From positions 662,249 to 726,248 of the forward strand of contig NZ_KQ758482.1 in assembly GCF_001456935.1 (NCBI RefSeq): a DNA stretch of 64,000 bases, read 5' to 3'. This document shows positions 7,645 to 16,648 of the stretch, in pieces. The DNA comes from [Bacillus] enclensis (GTDB lineage: Bacteria > Bacillota > Bacilli > Bacillales > Bacillaceae_B). The notes under the pieces were generated by a model. That model made no database searches and was not told the DNA's origin. It worked only from the letters and a program-made list of their open reading frames with translations. How positions within the stretch are numbered: the stretch's first letter is position 1; each line of letters opens with the position of its first letter. The translations under genes were made by a program, and so were the position numbers.

Positions 7645-8706
7645 ATGGAGTTCAAGATTCAATATTTATCTTTTTACTTAATTCAAGTCGACGGAAAAGG
7701 CGAAGAAGCAGAGAAACATGTTAAACACTTCCAAACCCTGACAACAGAACAATACGAAGAAAGTGATCTGAAAACATTCCTGGACGGTGAGTTGACAAAG
7801 ATCGTGAAAAGAAAGGTTGACCGTCACGCCAAGTCTGACTCAGCCCCTACGAAAATTGGCAGATTCATTGTTGAACCCGGACATGAATTAACCTCCAACC
7901 CAAATTACAATTTATTTCATAAAACAAGGTCCGCAGAAGACAAAGAAACATTCAGGGAAGCCTGTGACCAGCTGGCACAAATGTATATCGAAACCAGTGC
8001 GGTCAGGGGCGGGGCTCTGGTCATCGCTACAGCCAAATTAACCAAATTTTTCGATGACCCGTTTGTCTTCATCATGAAGTGCGATTTCGAACCAAAGGTT
8101 GCCCGGATCACCGATGCATCGACACTTATACATAACGTTGAAATGGCCATCACCACTAAAAATATGAAATCGGTCCAGTATCCCTTCATGCCTGAAGAAG
8201 GGATGATGGATGCCGCCGAACTAAAGATTCACCAGTCATCACATTCGCGTTACTTTGAAGATTTCCTGAAATGGGTGGAATTCGAGAAATCAATGCCTGA
8301 AATCGTTAAATCCCAGGTTTACGGTATGGTCAAAGAACATATTGAAGAGACATATAATGAAGAAAGTGACGAACGGGTCGAATTCGAGCAGGCAATGGAA
8401 GAATGGGCAATCAGTCCGAAGCGGGAACTGCAAGAACGCTTTTCCACCGATCAAGTAGTGGAAGCTGCCTCCCAGATCGTCGAACAGTCGCCCGAGGTGG
8501 AGCTGAAAGTGAAGCTTGACCATGTATCGGTGAAAGCCCTCCTCTCCGACTTCGGAGACAGCATTCATTTAGCAAAAGTCAACGGCAGGTATATTCTGAT
8601 GATTGAAAGCGATTCGGTTATGTTCGAAAAAGGATTCTCCCCTCTCGAATTTTTAAAACCGGATGATCTGCATGAAGTGATTCAGCGGATTCAAATGAAA
8701 GAGTGA
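7645..8706 (+). CDS. DUF3900-like protein, function unknown
   Basis: This 353-residue soluble, acidic protein opens MEFKIQYLSFYLIQVDGKG. I associate that opening with the Bacillus DUF3900 family; the overall build is reminiscent of nucleoid-associated NdpA-type proteins, but that is weak. The start chosen is the ATG at 7645, 7 bases after GGAG. A longer reading from 7558 adds 29 residues without a ribosome site. The start region is a 13-base tandem duplication (7630-7655), so the upstream copy supplies the ribosome site. A strong terminator follows at 8732. Confidence 0.6.
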   Translation: MEFKIQYLSFYLIQVDGKGEEAEKHVKHFQTLTTEQYEESDLKTFLDGELTKIVKRKVDRHAKSDSAPTKIGRFIVEPGHELTSNPNYNLFHKTRSAEDKETFREACDQLAQMYIETSAVRGGALVIATAKLTKFFDDPFVFIMKCDFEPKVARITDASTLIHNVEMAITTKNMKSVQYPFMPEEGMMDAAELKIHQSSHSRYFEDFLKWVEFEKSMPEIVKSQVYGMVKEHIEETYNEESDERVEFEQAMEEWAISPKRELQERFSTDQVVEAASQIVEQSPEVELKVKLDHVSVKALLSDFGDSIHLAKVNGRYILMIESDSVMFEKGFSPLEFLKPDDLHEVIQRIQMKE

Positions 8707-8731
8707 ACCAGTTGAGATTGTTTTTAGATAC

Positions 8732-8767
8732 ACCGTACCTAATTGGGGAATACAATTTAGGTACGGT
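8732..8767 (+). terminator. Rho-independent terminator
   Basis: ACCGTACCTAA (8732-8742) pairs with TTAGGTACGGT (8757-8767), followed by TTTTTTCG. Confidence 0.92.
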
Positions 8768-9058
8768 TTTTTCGTTCTAAACAAGCAGGCTTCTTGGAAA
8801 TGGTTTAAACAAAGCCGGGTACCAGCTTTCAAGACCGCCATTGCCGATGAGCAGGCGGATGGCACCTTCCCGCATGTGACATGACCATGTGCTTCAATCA
8901 ACCAATCAACCACTAGTTAAGAAAATGGTTGTGGCTGCTCTACCGGTTTGTGAAGCATTTTTTATAGAATTGGATATAACGGAGAGATCTCCTCTAAATA
9001 CCGGTACAGGTATATAGATGTTTACGGGTGTCGAATATTGTTGGAAAATCGGTAGTTC

Positions 9059-9126
9059 GCACATAAACTGAAGAATATAGCACTTATAATCAAAATTTAG
9101 CACTTATATTAAAAATACCGCACTTA
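9059..9126. repeat. Phased GCACTTA repeats (four copies, 20-21 base period)
   Basis: GCAC(A/T)TA begins at 9059, 9080, 9100 and 9120, each followed by AT-rich spacer. On the reverse strand the unit reads TAAGTGC. It lies in the gene-free interval 8770-9584. The part before it (8770-9058) and the part after the second array show nothing I can name. Confidence 0.75.
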
Positions 9127-9240
9127 AGTGAGAGGGGCCCTCTCATAAAATGATTGAATACCCCTGCCAGGTAGAAATATCCCTCTGATGTCCAAGCGCT
9201 TGAAGGTGCAGTGTTAGTCAACGTACTCTGGATTCGACAG

Positions 9241-9345
9241 TTCGAGCATAAAAGGGGAGTTTTCGAGCACAAATAACCTGATTTCGAGCACAATACAGAC
9301 AGGTTCGAGCAAAACCAACCGGTATTCGAGCACAAAATTGAAATC
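9241..9345. repeat. Phased TTCGAGCA repeats (five copies, exact 21-base period)
   Basis: TTCGAGC starts at 9241, 9262, 9283 and 9304, and TTCGAG again at 9325, always 21 bases apart, usually followed by A-rich bases. The period is a multiple of three, so a reverse-strand reading frame shows a spurious cysteine-serine repeat (CSN/CSK every seven residues). I take this as a DNA repeat and not a gene. Confidence 0.85.
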
Positions 9346-9584
9346 CAGATCAAAAGCTCAGATACATACCCTGATCCGTACGCTTAGCCGGACTACAAAA
9401 CAGTAAAAGGCCACCCTTCGAACGTGTAAAGATGACTGGACGGCCTACTCTTCACTTTATTGTTCGCCATCAGGGGAAGGTTCTTTACATATTTTTCACA
9501 ATCACTCCATAAAAAAATGTTGTGTAACCAAGCATTATCACATAAAATCAGTAAGAAAATTCCATCTTTTAACAGGAGGGTATT

Positions 9585-10409
9585 ATGCTGAATCAAAAAC
9601 AATTGGATGACATAAAAGCATTGCAGGATATTTGTGAAACACATGAGGGAATCAAACTTAAATTGAATTGGGATATGCTCCAACACCGCACAGCTGACCA
9701 TGATGACTTCTTTCATTATTCCAATAAAAATCTGCTTGGATTTCTGGCTCTATACGGTTTCGGAGTCCAATATGAATTATGTGGAATGGTCCATCCCGGC
9801 CATAGGGGAGAAGGGATATTTAAAGAGTTGTTTAAAAAGGCCATGATTTCTTTAAAAGACCGAAATGCCGGGTCCCTGCTGATCAATGTCCCGGGCACAT
9901 CTGGTTCGGGAAAAACATTTGTTGAAGCCATTGATGCTGATTATGATTTCACTGAATATGAAATGAAATGGGAGCCTGGCAGCGGAATAACACTGTCAAA
10001 GAGTGTGATGACCAGAGGAATGACTGAAGATGATATTCCTCAATGCATATCGCTGGATATCGACTGTTTCGGACAGAGCCGCACCGATGCGGAAGCCATG
10101 CTTAAACAAATGCTCACTGAGCAGGGACTGAAAAGCTTGATGATAGAGGCTGACGGGCAGACTGTCGGAAAAATCCGCGTGCAGCGCATCAAGGGGCAAA
10201 GCTTCATCTACGGGTTTGCCATCGACCCCAAATACCAACGGAGAGGAATCGGGCGGAAAGCACTTTCTTATGTCGTTTCTGAAGAATCAAAATGGACGGA
10301 TGACATCTTCCTGGATGTTGCAGCTGAAAACAGCCATGCTCTGAAACTTTATGAAACAAGCGGTTTTCGGACGATTTACAGTCAGGACTATTATCGATAT
10401 AAGCTGTAA
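9585..10409 (+). CDS. GNAT acetyltransferase with two tandem domains
   Basis: A 274-residue protein with two GNAT-like halves. The first has VHPGHRGEGIFKELF (about residues 68-82). The second has AIDPKYQRRGIGRKAL (about 210-225) with the R/Q-x-x-G-x-G/A acetyl-CoA loop, followed by the conserved ENSHALKLYETSGF segment. The substrate cannot be inferred. The start ATG follows AGGAGGG. The gene is monocistronic with a terminator at 10418. Confidence 0.82.
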   Translation: MLNQKQLDDIKALQDICETHEGIKLKLNWDMLQHRTADHDDFFHYSNKNLLGFLALYGFGVQYELCGMVHPGHRGEGIFKELFKKAMISLKDRNAGSLLINVPGTSGSGKTFVEAIDADYDFTEYEMKWEPGSGITLSKSVMTRGMTEDDIPQCISLDIDCFGQSRTDAEAMLKQMLTEQGLKSLMIEADGQTVGKIRVQRIKGQSFIYGFAIDPKYQRRGIGRKALSYVVSEESKWTDDIFLDVAAENSHALKLYETSGFRTIYSQDYYRYKL

Positions 10410-10417
10410 GCGAAGCA

Positions 10418-10445
10418 GGCGGAGAGGTGATGATATTTCTCCGCC
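10418..10445. terminator. Terminator between convergent genes
   Basis: GGCGGAGA (10418-10425) pairs with TCTCCGCC (10438-10445), then TTCTTTC on the forward strand. It lies between the acetyltransferase and the phosphodiesterase stop codons. Confidence 0.7.
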
Positions 10446-10453
10446 TTCTTTCA

Positions 10454-10948
10454 TCATGAATAAAACTTGTGCTGGATCGACCAGCTTCCACCATGTTCGA
10501 TTTCCATCAGCCCGTGTGAAAACACCGGCATCTTCCGCTTATCTGTGGGTGATCCGGGATTGAACAGCAGCACTCCATCATGGTAACGCAAATAAGGGAT
10601 ATGAGAGTGACCAAAAATGATCATATCGACTTCCTCATTATCGAAGGCTTCCCTTGCTCTCTTTTCAGTGGTTTTACCTTTGCCGTCACCATGTACGATC
10701 CCTATCTTTACACCATTAATCAAACATACCCTTCTTTTTGGCAATATGTTTCTTATCTCCCGGTCGTCTACATTTCCATAGACCCCCACCAACTCTCCGA
10801 ATCGCGCTATCTCTTTGTAAGACTCTGCACTCTGAAAATCCCCTGCATGGATGATGAACTCACTTTCCTGTATATCCTTGATGAGATTGTCGGGAAGCTT
10901 TCTTCTCCCCTTCGGCAGATGAGTATCAGAAAGCACTGTTATTTTCAT
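10454..10948 (-). CDS. YfcE/MJ0936-type metallophosphoesterase
   Basis: This 164-residue protein has the calcineurin-like phosphoesterase motifs in order: SDTHLP (residues 6-11), HAGD, GNVDD, HGD and GHSH. These residues bind the two-metal centre. The family hydrolyses phosphodiesters; physiological substrates in Bacillus are unclear. The start is the ATG at 10946-10948, preceded by AAGGAGGG. An upstream in-frame ATG at 10969 has no ribosome site. Confidence 0.85.
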   Translation of the reverse strand: MKITVLSDTHLPKGRRKLPDNLIKDIQESEFIIHAGDFQSAESYKEIARFGELVGVYGNVDDREIRNILPKRRVCLINGVKIGIVHGDGKGKTTEKRAREAFDNEEVDMIIFGHSHIPYLRYHDGVLLFNPGSPTDKRKMPVFSHGLMEIEHGGSWSIQHKFYS

Positions 10949-11052
10949 TGTTCTCCCTCCTTGCTTCATGTTCTAAAACTGTCCTTTAAACATGTTTCAA
11001 TATGTACATATGGTGGAATGATTGTATTATCAATCTTAAAAGAGGAGATCCT

Positions 11053-11652
11053 ATGACTTTTTCACTGCAAAAACAATTCAGACAGCCTAAAGGCATCCTG
11101 GGATGGATGGTTGGCAAGGTAATGGAAATAGATAATCGAAAAATCAATAAATGGTCCATCAACAAGATGCCGATCCGGAGGGGGGACCATATTCTTGAAA
11201 TAGGGTATGGACCGGGATATTGCATCCAGAAAATTATACAGAAATACCCCGGCTGCACGGTGGATGGTGTCGATATTTCCTCCACCATGAAGGAAGCCGC
11301 GGGTCAAAAGAATAAGGATGCAATCAAAAAAGAAAAGGTTCATCTCTTCGTACACGATATTTCTGAGTTCCAGCTTGAAGACAAACAATATGATCACATC
11401 TTTTCAGTAAACAACTACCCCCTGTGGTCTGACACGGACAAAGCCCTATCCCATTTATATCATATGTTGAAGCCGGGGGGAACGCTGGTGATAACGGTTC
11501 AGCCCCGAGGGGAAGAAGAAAAGGACAGCAGGGCGCGGGGCTATGGCAGGGAGATCAGTGAACGATTGACCTCCGCAGGATTTAAGAACATCGAGACATC
11601 CTACAAGAAAATACGTCCTTCATTAACTGTTTTGGTAAAATGCGAAAAATAA
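11053..11652 (+). CDS. Class I SAM-dependent methyltransferase
   Basis: A 199-residue protein with motif I ILEIGYGPG (about residues 51-59), an acidic residue after the second strand (DGVDIS), and the later GGTLVIT strand typical of Rossmann methyltransferases. The substrate is unknown. The ATG at 11053 follows AGAGGAG; a reading from 11002 lacks a ribosome site. It ends at a terminator shared with the convergent gene at 11730. Confidence 0.85.
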   Translation: MTFSLQKQFRQPKGILGWMVGKVMEIDNRKINKWSINKMPIRRGDHILEIGYGPGYCIQKIIQKYPGCTVDGVDISSTMKEAAGQKNKDAIKKEKVHLFVHDISEFQLEDKQYDHIFSVNNYPLWSDTDKALSHLYHMLKPGGTLVITVQPRGEEEKDSRARGYGREISERLTSAGFKNIETSYKKIRPSLTVLVKCEK

Positions 11653-11689
11653 TTTCTGCAATCTTTATCTTATCCATTAATCCATAAGA

Positions 11690-11730
11690 ATTTTAAAAGA
11701 GAAGGGAATAAGACCCTTCTCTTTTAAAAT
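11690..11730. terminator. Bidirectional terminator
   Basis: A 17-bp stem (11690-11706 with 11714-11730) with T-rich flanks on both sides separates the convergent methyltransferase and CoA-disulfide reductase genes. Confidence 0.88.
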
Positions 11731-13373
11731 CACTTACTTAACGCATATGTTTTATAACCGCCGCTTAGATTGCTTGCCTTAATTCCATTGTTTGTTAAGA
11801 TTTTAACTGCCAAATACCCTCTTAACCCAACTTGACAATTGACATAAATATGCATTTCATCAGGCAGTTCCTTTAACCGTTCTCTTAGTTCCCCTAATGG
11901 GATATTAATTGAGCCTGAAATAAATCCAACTTCCCTTTCTTCAGGTTCTCTTACATCTATAAGAACGCCCCCATTGTTAACAATCTCATCAATTTCATGA
12001 TGATGTACGAGACTCAAATCTCCACTCACTACATTTCCGGCAATATAACCCGCGATATTAACAGGGTCCTTCGCAGAAGAGTAAGGAGGAGCATATGCCA
12101 ACTCAAGGTCGGCAAGATCCCATACTTTTAATTTCCCTTTGATGGCTGTCGCTATCACATCGATGCGCTTTTCAACACCTTTATATCCAACCGCTTGTGC
12201 ACCGAATATTTCACCTGTTTTAGGGTGAAATAGCATCTTTATTGAGAGCTGGCTGCCTCCTGGATAATAGGAAGCATTGGAATATGGGTGTATATGCAGA
12301 GCTTCATATTCTACACCCAGACGTTTAAGTGATTTTTCATTATTCCCTGTAGAAGCAACGGTCAGTTCGAATACTTTTGCTACAGACGTACCCAGGGTCC
12401 CTTTATATTCCGCTTTTCTGCCATTTATATGATCTGCGGCGAGGCGTCCCTGCCGGTTGGCAGGCCATGCTAGTGGAATCATTGCCGGTGTTCCTTGTAT
12501 ATAGTCTTTTACTTCAATCACGTCGCCAATGGCGTAAATATCCGGATCCTCTGTTTGAAGATGATTATTTACTGCAATTCCTCCACGCTCTCCTAATGTC
12601 AAACCTGCATTAATGGCAAGTTCATTTTCCGGACGCACTCCGATAGAGAGGATGGTGATATCACTTTTTAGTTCCTTTCCGCTCTGAAGTATGATTGTGC
12701 GCCCTTGATCTTTTATCGCTTTCACTCCATCATTGAGGTATAATTCGACCCCATTGATTTCAAGTTCACGGTTTACAATTGACGCCATCTCATAATCAAT
12801 CGGAGCCATTACCTGACTTCCCAATTCAATCACGGAAACATTCATTCCGCGCTGTTGAAGATTTTCCGCCATCTCCAGACCAATGAATCCACCGCCTACG
12901 ATCACTGCATATTCAGGCTTCTTGTCGTCGACCCAGGATTTTATTCTATCTGTATCCGGGATATTCCTTAGAGTAAACACATTTCCTGCATCAGTAAGAC
13001 CTTCCAAGGAAGGAACGATTGGGCGCGCTCCCGGGGACAGGATTAATTTATCGTAGCTTTCCTCATATGTTTCACCAGTTTTAACTTTTCTCACGATTAT
13101 CTTCTTTTGATCACGATCAATCTCTCTGACCTCATTGAAATTACGGATATCGAGGTTGAATTTTTTTGCCATCCCTTCTACAGATTGAATTAATAGTGCC
13201 TCCCGGCTGGAGATGACCCCACCGATATAATAAGGAAGTCCGCAATTTGCGAAGGAGATGTATTCCCCCTTCTCGATGATAATAATTTCATCTTCTTCAC
13301 TTAACCGGCGCAATCTAGCTGCAGCTGTGGCCCCTCCGGCAACTCCACCCACGATGACAATTTTTTTCTTCAT
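11730..13373 (-). CDS. CoA-disulfide reductase / persulfide reductase with C-terminal rhodanese domain
   Basis: This 547-residue flavoprotein has an N-terminal FAD motif (IVGGVAGGATAAARLR), the redox cysteine in FANCGLPYY (Cys44), an NAD(P) motif (VIVGGGFIGLEMAE) and the FAD-closing AIGDVIEV. It ends in a rhodanese domain from about residue 450, with DVREPEE and active-site loop CQVGLR. CoADR-Rhod enzymes reduce CoA disulfide or CoA persulfide and handle reactive sulfur. The start ATG at 13371-13373 lies 7 bases after GAGGAG. A promoter with a CsoR/CstR-type palindrome lies upstream, consistent with induction by sulfane sulfur. Confidence 0.92.
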   Translation of the reverse strand: MKKKIVIVGGVAGGATAAARLRRLSEEDEIIIIEKGEYISFANCGLPYYIGGVISSREALLIQSVEGMAKKFNLDIRNFNEVREIDRDQKKIIVRKVKTGETYEESYDKLILSPGARPIVPSLEGLTDAGNVFTLRNIPDTDRIKSWVDDKKPEYAVIVGGGFIGLEMAENLQQRGMNVSVIELGSQVMAPIDYEMASIVNRELEINGVELYLNDGVKAIKDQGRTIILQSGKELKSDITILSIGVRPENELAINAGLTLGERGGIAVNNHLQTEDPDIYAIGDVIEVKDYIQGTPAMIPLAWPANRQGRLAADHINGRKAEYKGTLGTSVAKVFELTVASTGNNEKSLKRLGVEYEALHIHPYSNASYYPGGSQLSIKMLFHPKTGEIFGAQAVGYKGVEKRIDVIATAIKGKLKVWDLADLELAYAPPYSSAKDPVNIAGYIAGNVVSGDLSLVHHHEIDEIVNNGGVLIDVREPEEREVGFISGSINIPLGELRERLKELPDEMHIYVNCQVGLRGYLAVKILTNNGIKASNLSGGYKTYALSK

Positions 13374-13446
13374 TATCATTCTCCTCTTTTCCCTTTCTTT
13401 TTGTTCAACATTTCACAAATTTAATTTAAATTCTGCTTACATCTTC

Positions 13447-13494
13447 ATTATATGAAGATAGATAAGAAAAAACAATATACCCCTAGGTGTATAT
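13447..13494 (-). promoter_or_regulatory. Promoter and CsoR/CstR-like operator of the CoADR-rhodanese gene
   Basis: On the reverse strand TTGTTT (13470-13475) and a perfect TATAAT (13447-13452) are 17 bases apart. Next to the -35 lies a near-perfect 20-base palindrome, ATATACCCCTAGGTGTATAT (13475-13494), in which nine of ten base pairs match. Its TACCCC-core form resembles operators of the CsoR family. The persulfide sensor CstR of that family controls sulfur-detoxification genes including CoADR-like and rhodanese enzymes. No csoR/cstR gene is in the window. Confidence 0.7.
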
Positions 13495-13549
13495 TTTGTG
13501 ACAAATGTTTGCTTGTATTGGGATAAAAATTATCAAGTGCCTTAAAAAC

Positions 13550-13991
13550 GAGATTGGGACAAAACTTAAAAGCCAATGTCTAAAGACGAACTTTTTAGAA
13601 CGGAGTCTAAACAACGCTAATGATTTCCGTGCAAGACTTCGCTTTCCGCGGGTAGCCCGTGAGCCTCCTCGGTCGTACCTCCCTGCCGGAAGAAAAGCGG
13701 AAGGGCTTTGAAGAGAGGCGTGTGGCATAAGACGAATCAGCCACGAAGGCGTTCTTTGCCTTCTTGGTCGGTTTGGCTTATGACACGTGCCTCTAAGCCC
13801 TGTAGCTGGAAAGGTCTCACGTCCGCTACTTTCCCCGCAGGAGTGTTTTCGTCTTGCACTCCAATCAACCGCTGTAATTAGCTATATTCTAAATGCACAG
13901 TGAACAAATTAAAAAACCCGAACTAATTTGCTTAATCTCATACAAATTAGTTCGAGTTATACAAAGACTAAATCACTTTTGTCCCATCATC
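13550..13991. repeat. Composite modular repeat, copy A (full-length)
   Basis: This fills the 653-base gap between the CoADR promoter and trpA. The ends are short inverted repeats built on TGGGACAAAA (left near 13554, right near 13976-13985). The GC-rich core is 13621-13874, with an inner hairpin module at about 13691-13810 (hairpin arms 13714-13794). A terminator hairpin sits at 13915-13958. Related copies occur at 21246, 26842, 55262, 59189 and, more distantly, 60735. Confidence 0.85.
13915..13958 (-). terminator. Terminator downstream of trpA, part of the repeat
   Basis: AACCCGAACTAATTTG (13915-13930) pairs with CAAATTAGTTCGAGTT (13943-13958), with one mismatch. On the reverse strand it is followed by TTTTTTAATT. 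No other terminator is seen after trpA, so the repeat probably ends the trp transcript. Confidence 0.75.
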
Positions 13992-14026
13992 GCATCTTTA
14001 ATGCCGCGGAAGTACTTACATTATGA

Positions 14027-14821
14027 TTATTTTTTCAACAGAGGGTTCTCTTTCACAGCATCGATCAATTCTTTTATTTCATCAAGCTTATTCTCCTGAA
14101 GAAGGTCAATGACCCTGCTCCCCACAATGACACCGTCGCAGTTACGGGTCATCTCCCTCACATGGTCAGGTGTCGAGATGCCGAAGCCGGCGAGCACAGG
14201 CACCTTACTATGCCGTTTTAATACTTGCAGATGCTTTCCGATGTTCTGATTGACTTCGTTTCTTGCACCGGTCGTACCGTTAATCGTTACGGCATATAAA
14301 AATCCTTCCGATAGTCCGGCAAGCTCCCGGATCCTTTTTTCAGAACTCGTCAGCGTAGCGAGCTGGATGATAGCGATGCCATGTTCCTCGGCCGGGGAAG
14401 AAACCAGGTCCCTGTGCTCTGCGGGAAGGTCCGGAATGATAAGCCCGTCGACACCGGCTTCTTCACATTGAAGGAAGAAACGATCAATGCCATATTTGAA
14501 AATGGGATTGATGTAGCTCATGAACACTAGTGGTACCCCGATTTCTTCTCTTCTAGTAACGAGTTCATCCAGTACCTGTTGCAGATTCACACCATGTTCC
14601 AGGGCCCTATTACCCGCTTTCTGAATCGTAGGACCGTCAGCCACAGGGTCCGAAAAAGGAATCCCAACTTCAATTGCAGAAGCCCCGGCTTCTTCCAGGC
14701 GCTTCAACGTCTCTATGAAACTCTCGATTCCCCCGTCTCCAGCCATAATATAAGGGACGAAGAGTTTGTTCCCTTTATCCAGTTCATATTGGAATGTCTG
14801 TTCTAAAAACACCTTACCCAT
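14027..14821 (-). CDS. trpA: Tryptophan synthase alpha subunit
   Basis: A 264-residue TIM barrel with the catalytic acids in [16 protein letters not shown] (Glu51, Asp62). It cleaves indole-3-glycerol phosphate to indole and glyceraldehyde-3-phosphate, passing indole to TrpB. The gene is last in the operon and overlaps trpB by 8 bases, which suggests translational coupling. The length is normal for the family. Confidence 0.97.
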   Translation of the reverse strand: MGKVFLEQTFQYELDKGNKLFVPYIMAGDGGIESFIETLKRLEEAGASAIEVGIPFSDPVADGPTIQKAGNRALEHGVNLQQVLDELVTRREEIGVPLVFMSYINPIFKYGIDRFFLQCEEAGVDGLIIPDLPAEHRDLVSSPAEEHGIAIIQLATLTSSEKRIRELAGLSEGFLYAVTINGTTGARNEVNQNIGKHLQVLKRHSKVPVLAGFGISTPDHVREMTRNCDGVIVGSRVIDLLQENKLDEIKELIDAVKENPLLKK

Positions 14822-16016
14822 TCAGATGACCTCCTAACATTTCCTTCACTTGTTCTACATCCTTGTCTCCCCGGCCAGATAGGCAAATGACGACTGACTC
14901 ATCCCGTTCCATCATCCCTGCCAATTTGACAGCGTAGGCAACTGCATGAGAGCTTTCAAGGGCCGGGATGATTCCTTCGGTCTGGGACAGTAATTGGAAT
15001 GCTTCGAGTGCTTCCTGATCTGTGATAGATGTATACTTTACCCGCTCGATTTCTTTCAGGTAACTATGTTCAGGTCCCACACCAGGATAATCAAGCCCCG
15101 CTGAAACGGAGTGCGCTTCCTGGATCTGGCCATCCCCATCCTGAAGGAGATACATCAGACTTCCATGCAAAATACCTGGGGTCCCAAGCGTAAGGGTAGC
15201 CGCATGTTTATCTGTCTCGAGACCTGATCCTGCAGCTTCAACCCCGTAAAGATCCACACCCTGATCTTCGATGAACGGATGGAACATCCCGGCTGCATTG
15301 CTCCCTCCTCCTACGCATGCAACGATGGCGTCTGGAAGTGAATGTTCTACCTTGAAAAATTGCTCCTTTGTTTCCTTCCCAATCACACTTTGAAAATCTC
15401 TGACCATTTTCGGGAATGGGTGCGGACCGAGGACCGAACCGATGATGTAATGGGTGTCCTCCACGTTCGCCACCCAGTAGCGGAGAGCTTCATTCACTGC
15501 ATCCTTCAGAGTTGCGCTTCCTGACGTGACACTGACCACCTTCGCCCCTAGCAGCTCCATGCGGAATACATTCAATTTCTGCCGCCTGATGTCCTCTTCG
15601 CCCATGAAAATCACACATTCAAGGTTCATTAACGCACAGACCGTGGCAGTCGCTACACCGTGCTGCCCTGCGCCGGTTTCCGCGACGATTTTTCTTTTAC
15701 CCATCCGTTCTGCAAGCAGCGCCTGCCCAATCGTGTTATTGATTTTATGGGCACCGGTATGATTGAGGTCCTCCCTTTTCAGGTACAGTTTTGCCCCGCC
15801 TAACCGGTTTGTTAAGTTTTCTGCAAAATAGAGCGGATTTTCCCTGCCGACATAATCCTTTAAATAATATTGAAGTTTCTTTTGGAACGCTTCATCCTGG
15901 GATGCCTCCTCATATGCCGTCTCCAACTCTTTTACTGCTGTCATCAATGTTTCAGGTACATATCTCCCGCCGAATTGACCGAATGATCCTTTTTGATCCG
16001 GTTGTGCGTAAGTCAT
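14814..16016 (-). CDS. trpB: Tryptophan synthase beta subunit
   Basis: A 400-residue PLP enzyme with the lysine that binds the cofactor in [10 protein letters not shown] (Lys91), the GGGSNA phosphate loop, and the family opening [14 protein letters not shown]. It condenses indole with serine to give tryptophan, in an alpha2-beta2 complex with TrpA. It overlaps trpF by 4 bases and trpA by 8. Confidence 0.98.
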   Translation of the reverse strand: MTYAQPDQKGSFGQFGGRYVPETLMTAVKELETAYEEASQDEAFQKKLQYYLKDYVGRENPLYFAENLTNRLGGAKLYLKREDLNHTGAHKINNTIGQALLAERMGKRKIVAETGAGQHGVATATVCALMNLECVIFMGEEDIRRQKLNVFRMELLGAKVVSVTSGSATLKDAVNEALRYWVANVEDTHYIIGSVLGPHPFPKMVRDFQSVIGKETKEQFFKVEHSLPDAIVACVGGGSNAAGMFHPFIEDQGVDLYGVEAAGSGLETDKHAATLTLGTPGILHGSLMYLLQDGDGQIQEAHSVSAGLDYPGVGPEHSYLKEIERVKYTSITDQEALEAFQLLSQTEGIIPALESSHAVAYAVKLAGMMERDESVVICLSGRGDKDVEQVKEMLGGHLNG

Positions 16017-16648
16017 GAATATTCCCCGCTTTCTTCTTTTTGGAATGATTTTACTTCTTCAATGAATGCTTTGATCATTTTGCAGTCTTTTCTGCCGTTC
16101 CGTTCCACACCGCTCGAAACATCCACCATATATGGTTCCGTTTTCTTGATTGCTTCCGTGACATTCTCTTTCTTTAAACCGCCGGCAAGGATAATGTTAT
16201 CCTTTAGGGATTCATAGTCTGATAGATATTCCCAGTCGAAAGTGGTACCATTTCCTCCCCTGAATGGTCCCTTTCCGCTGTCCACCAAAAGAAGTCCGCT
16301 GCCGTATCTCTGCAAGGCTTGCAGATCGCTTTTTTCCCTGATTGAGATGGCTTTAATAAATGGAATGGTAAGCTCCCTGCAAAATTCCGGTGTTTCATCC
16401 CCGTGCAGCTGGACATAATCGAGCTTCACCACATCCATCGCATATTGAAGTTCGCTCTCAGAAGCATTGACGAAGACCCCGATCTTCAGAATATCCTTCG
16501 GAAGTGAATCTGCTATGTCAGCAGCCTTCTCGAGCGTCACCCTCCGTTTACTTTCGGCAAATACGAATCCGACGGCATCGGCGCCTGCGTCTGCAGCCCA
16601 TTTTGCTTCCTCCCGTTCCCGGATGCCGCACACTTTGACTTTTGTCAT
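16013..16648 (-). CDS. trpF: Phosphoribosylanthranilate isomerase
   Basis: A 211-residue TIM barrel with catalytic Cys7 in KVCGIR and the aspartate in LLVDSGKG. It also has the phosphate-binding LAGGL and VSSGVE segments. It isomerises phosphoribosylanthranilate to CdRP. It overlaps trpC by 4 bases (ATGA) and trpB by 4 bases. Confidence 0.96.
   Translation of the reverse strand: MTKVKVCGIREREEAKWAADAGADAVGFVFAESKRRVTLEKAADIADSLPKDILKIGVFVNASESELQYAMDVVKLDYVQLHGDETPEFCRELTIPFIKAISIREKSDLQALQRYGSGLLLVDSGKGPFRGGNGTTFDWEYLSDYESLKDNIILAGGLKKENVTEAIKKTEPYMVDVSSGVERNGRKDCKMIKAFIEEVKSFQKEESGEYS

Noticed and set aside
9090-9353. Reverse-strand frame coding a cysteine-serine heptad repeat
   Set aside because: The repeat follows directly from the 21-base DNA period (divisible by three); the frame has no ribosome site and its ends are not repeat-like.
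13550-13991. Insertion sequence with a degraded transposase
   Set aside because: The element has terminal inverted repeats but none of its frames resembles a transposase; it is better described as a non-autonomous repeat.
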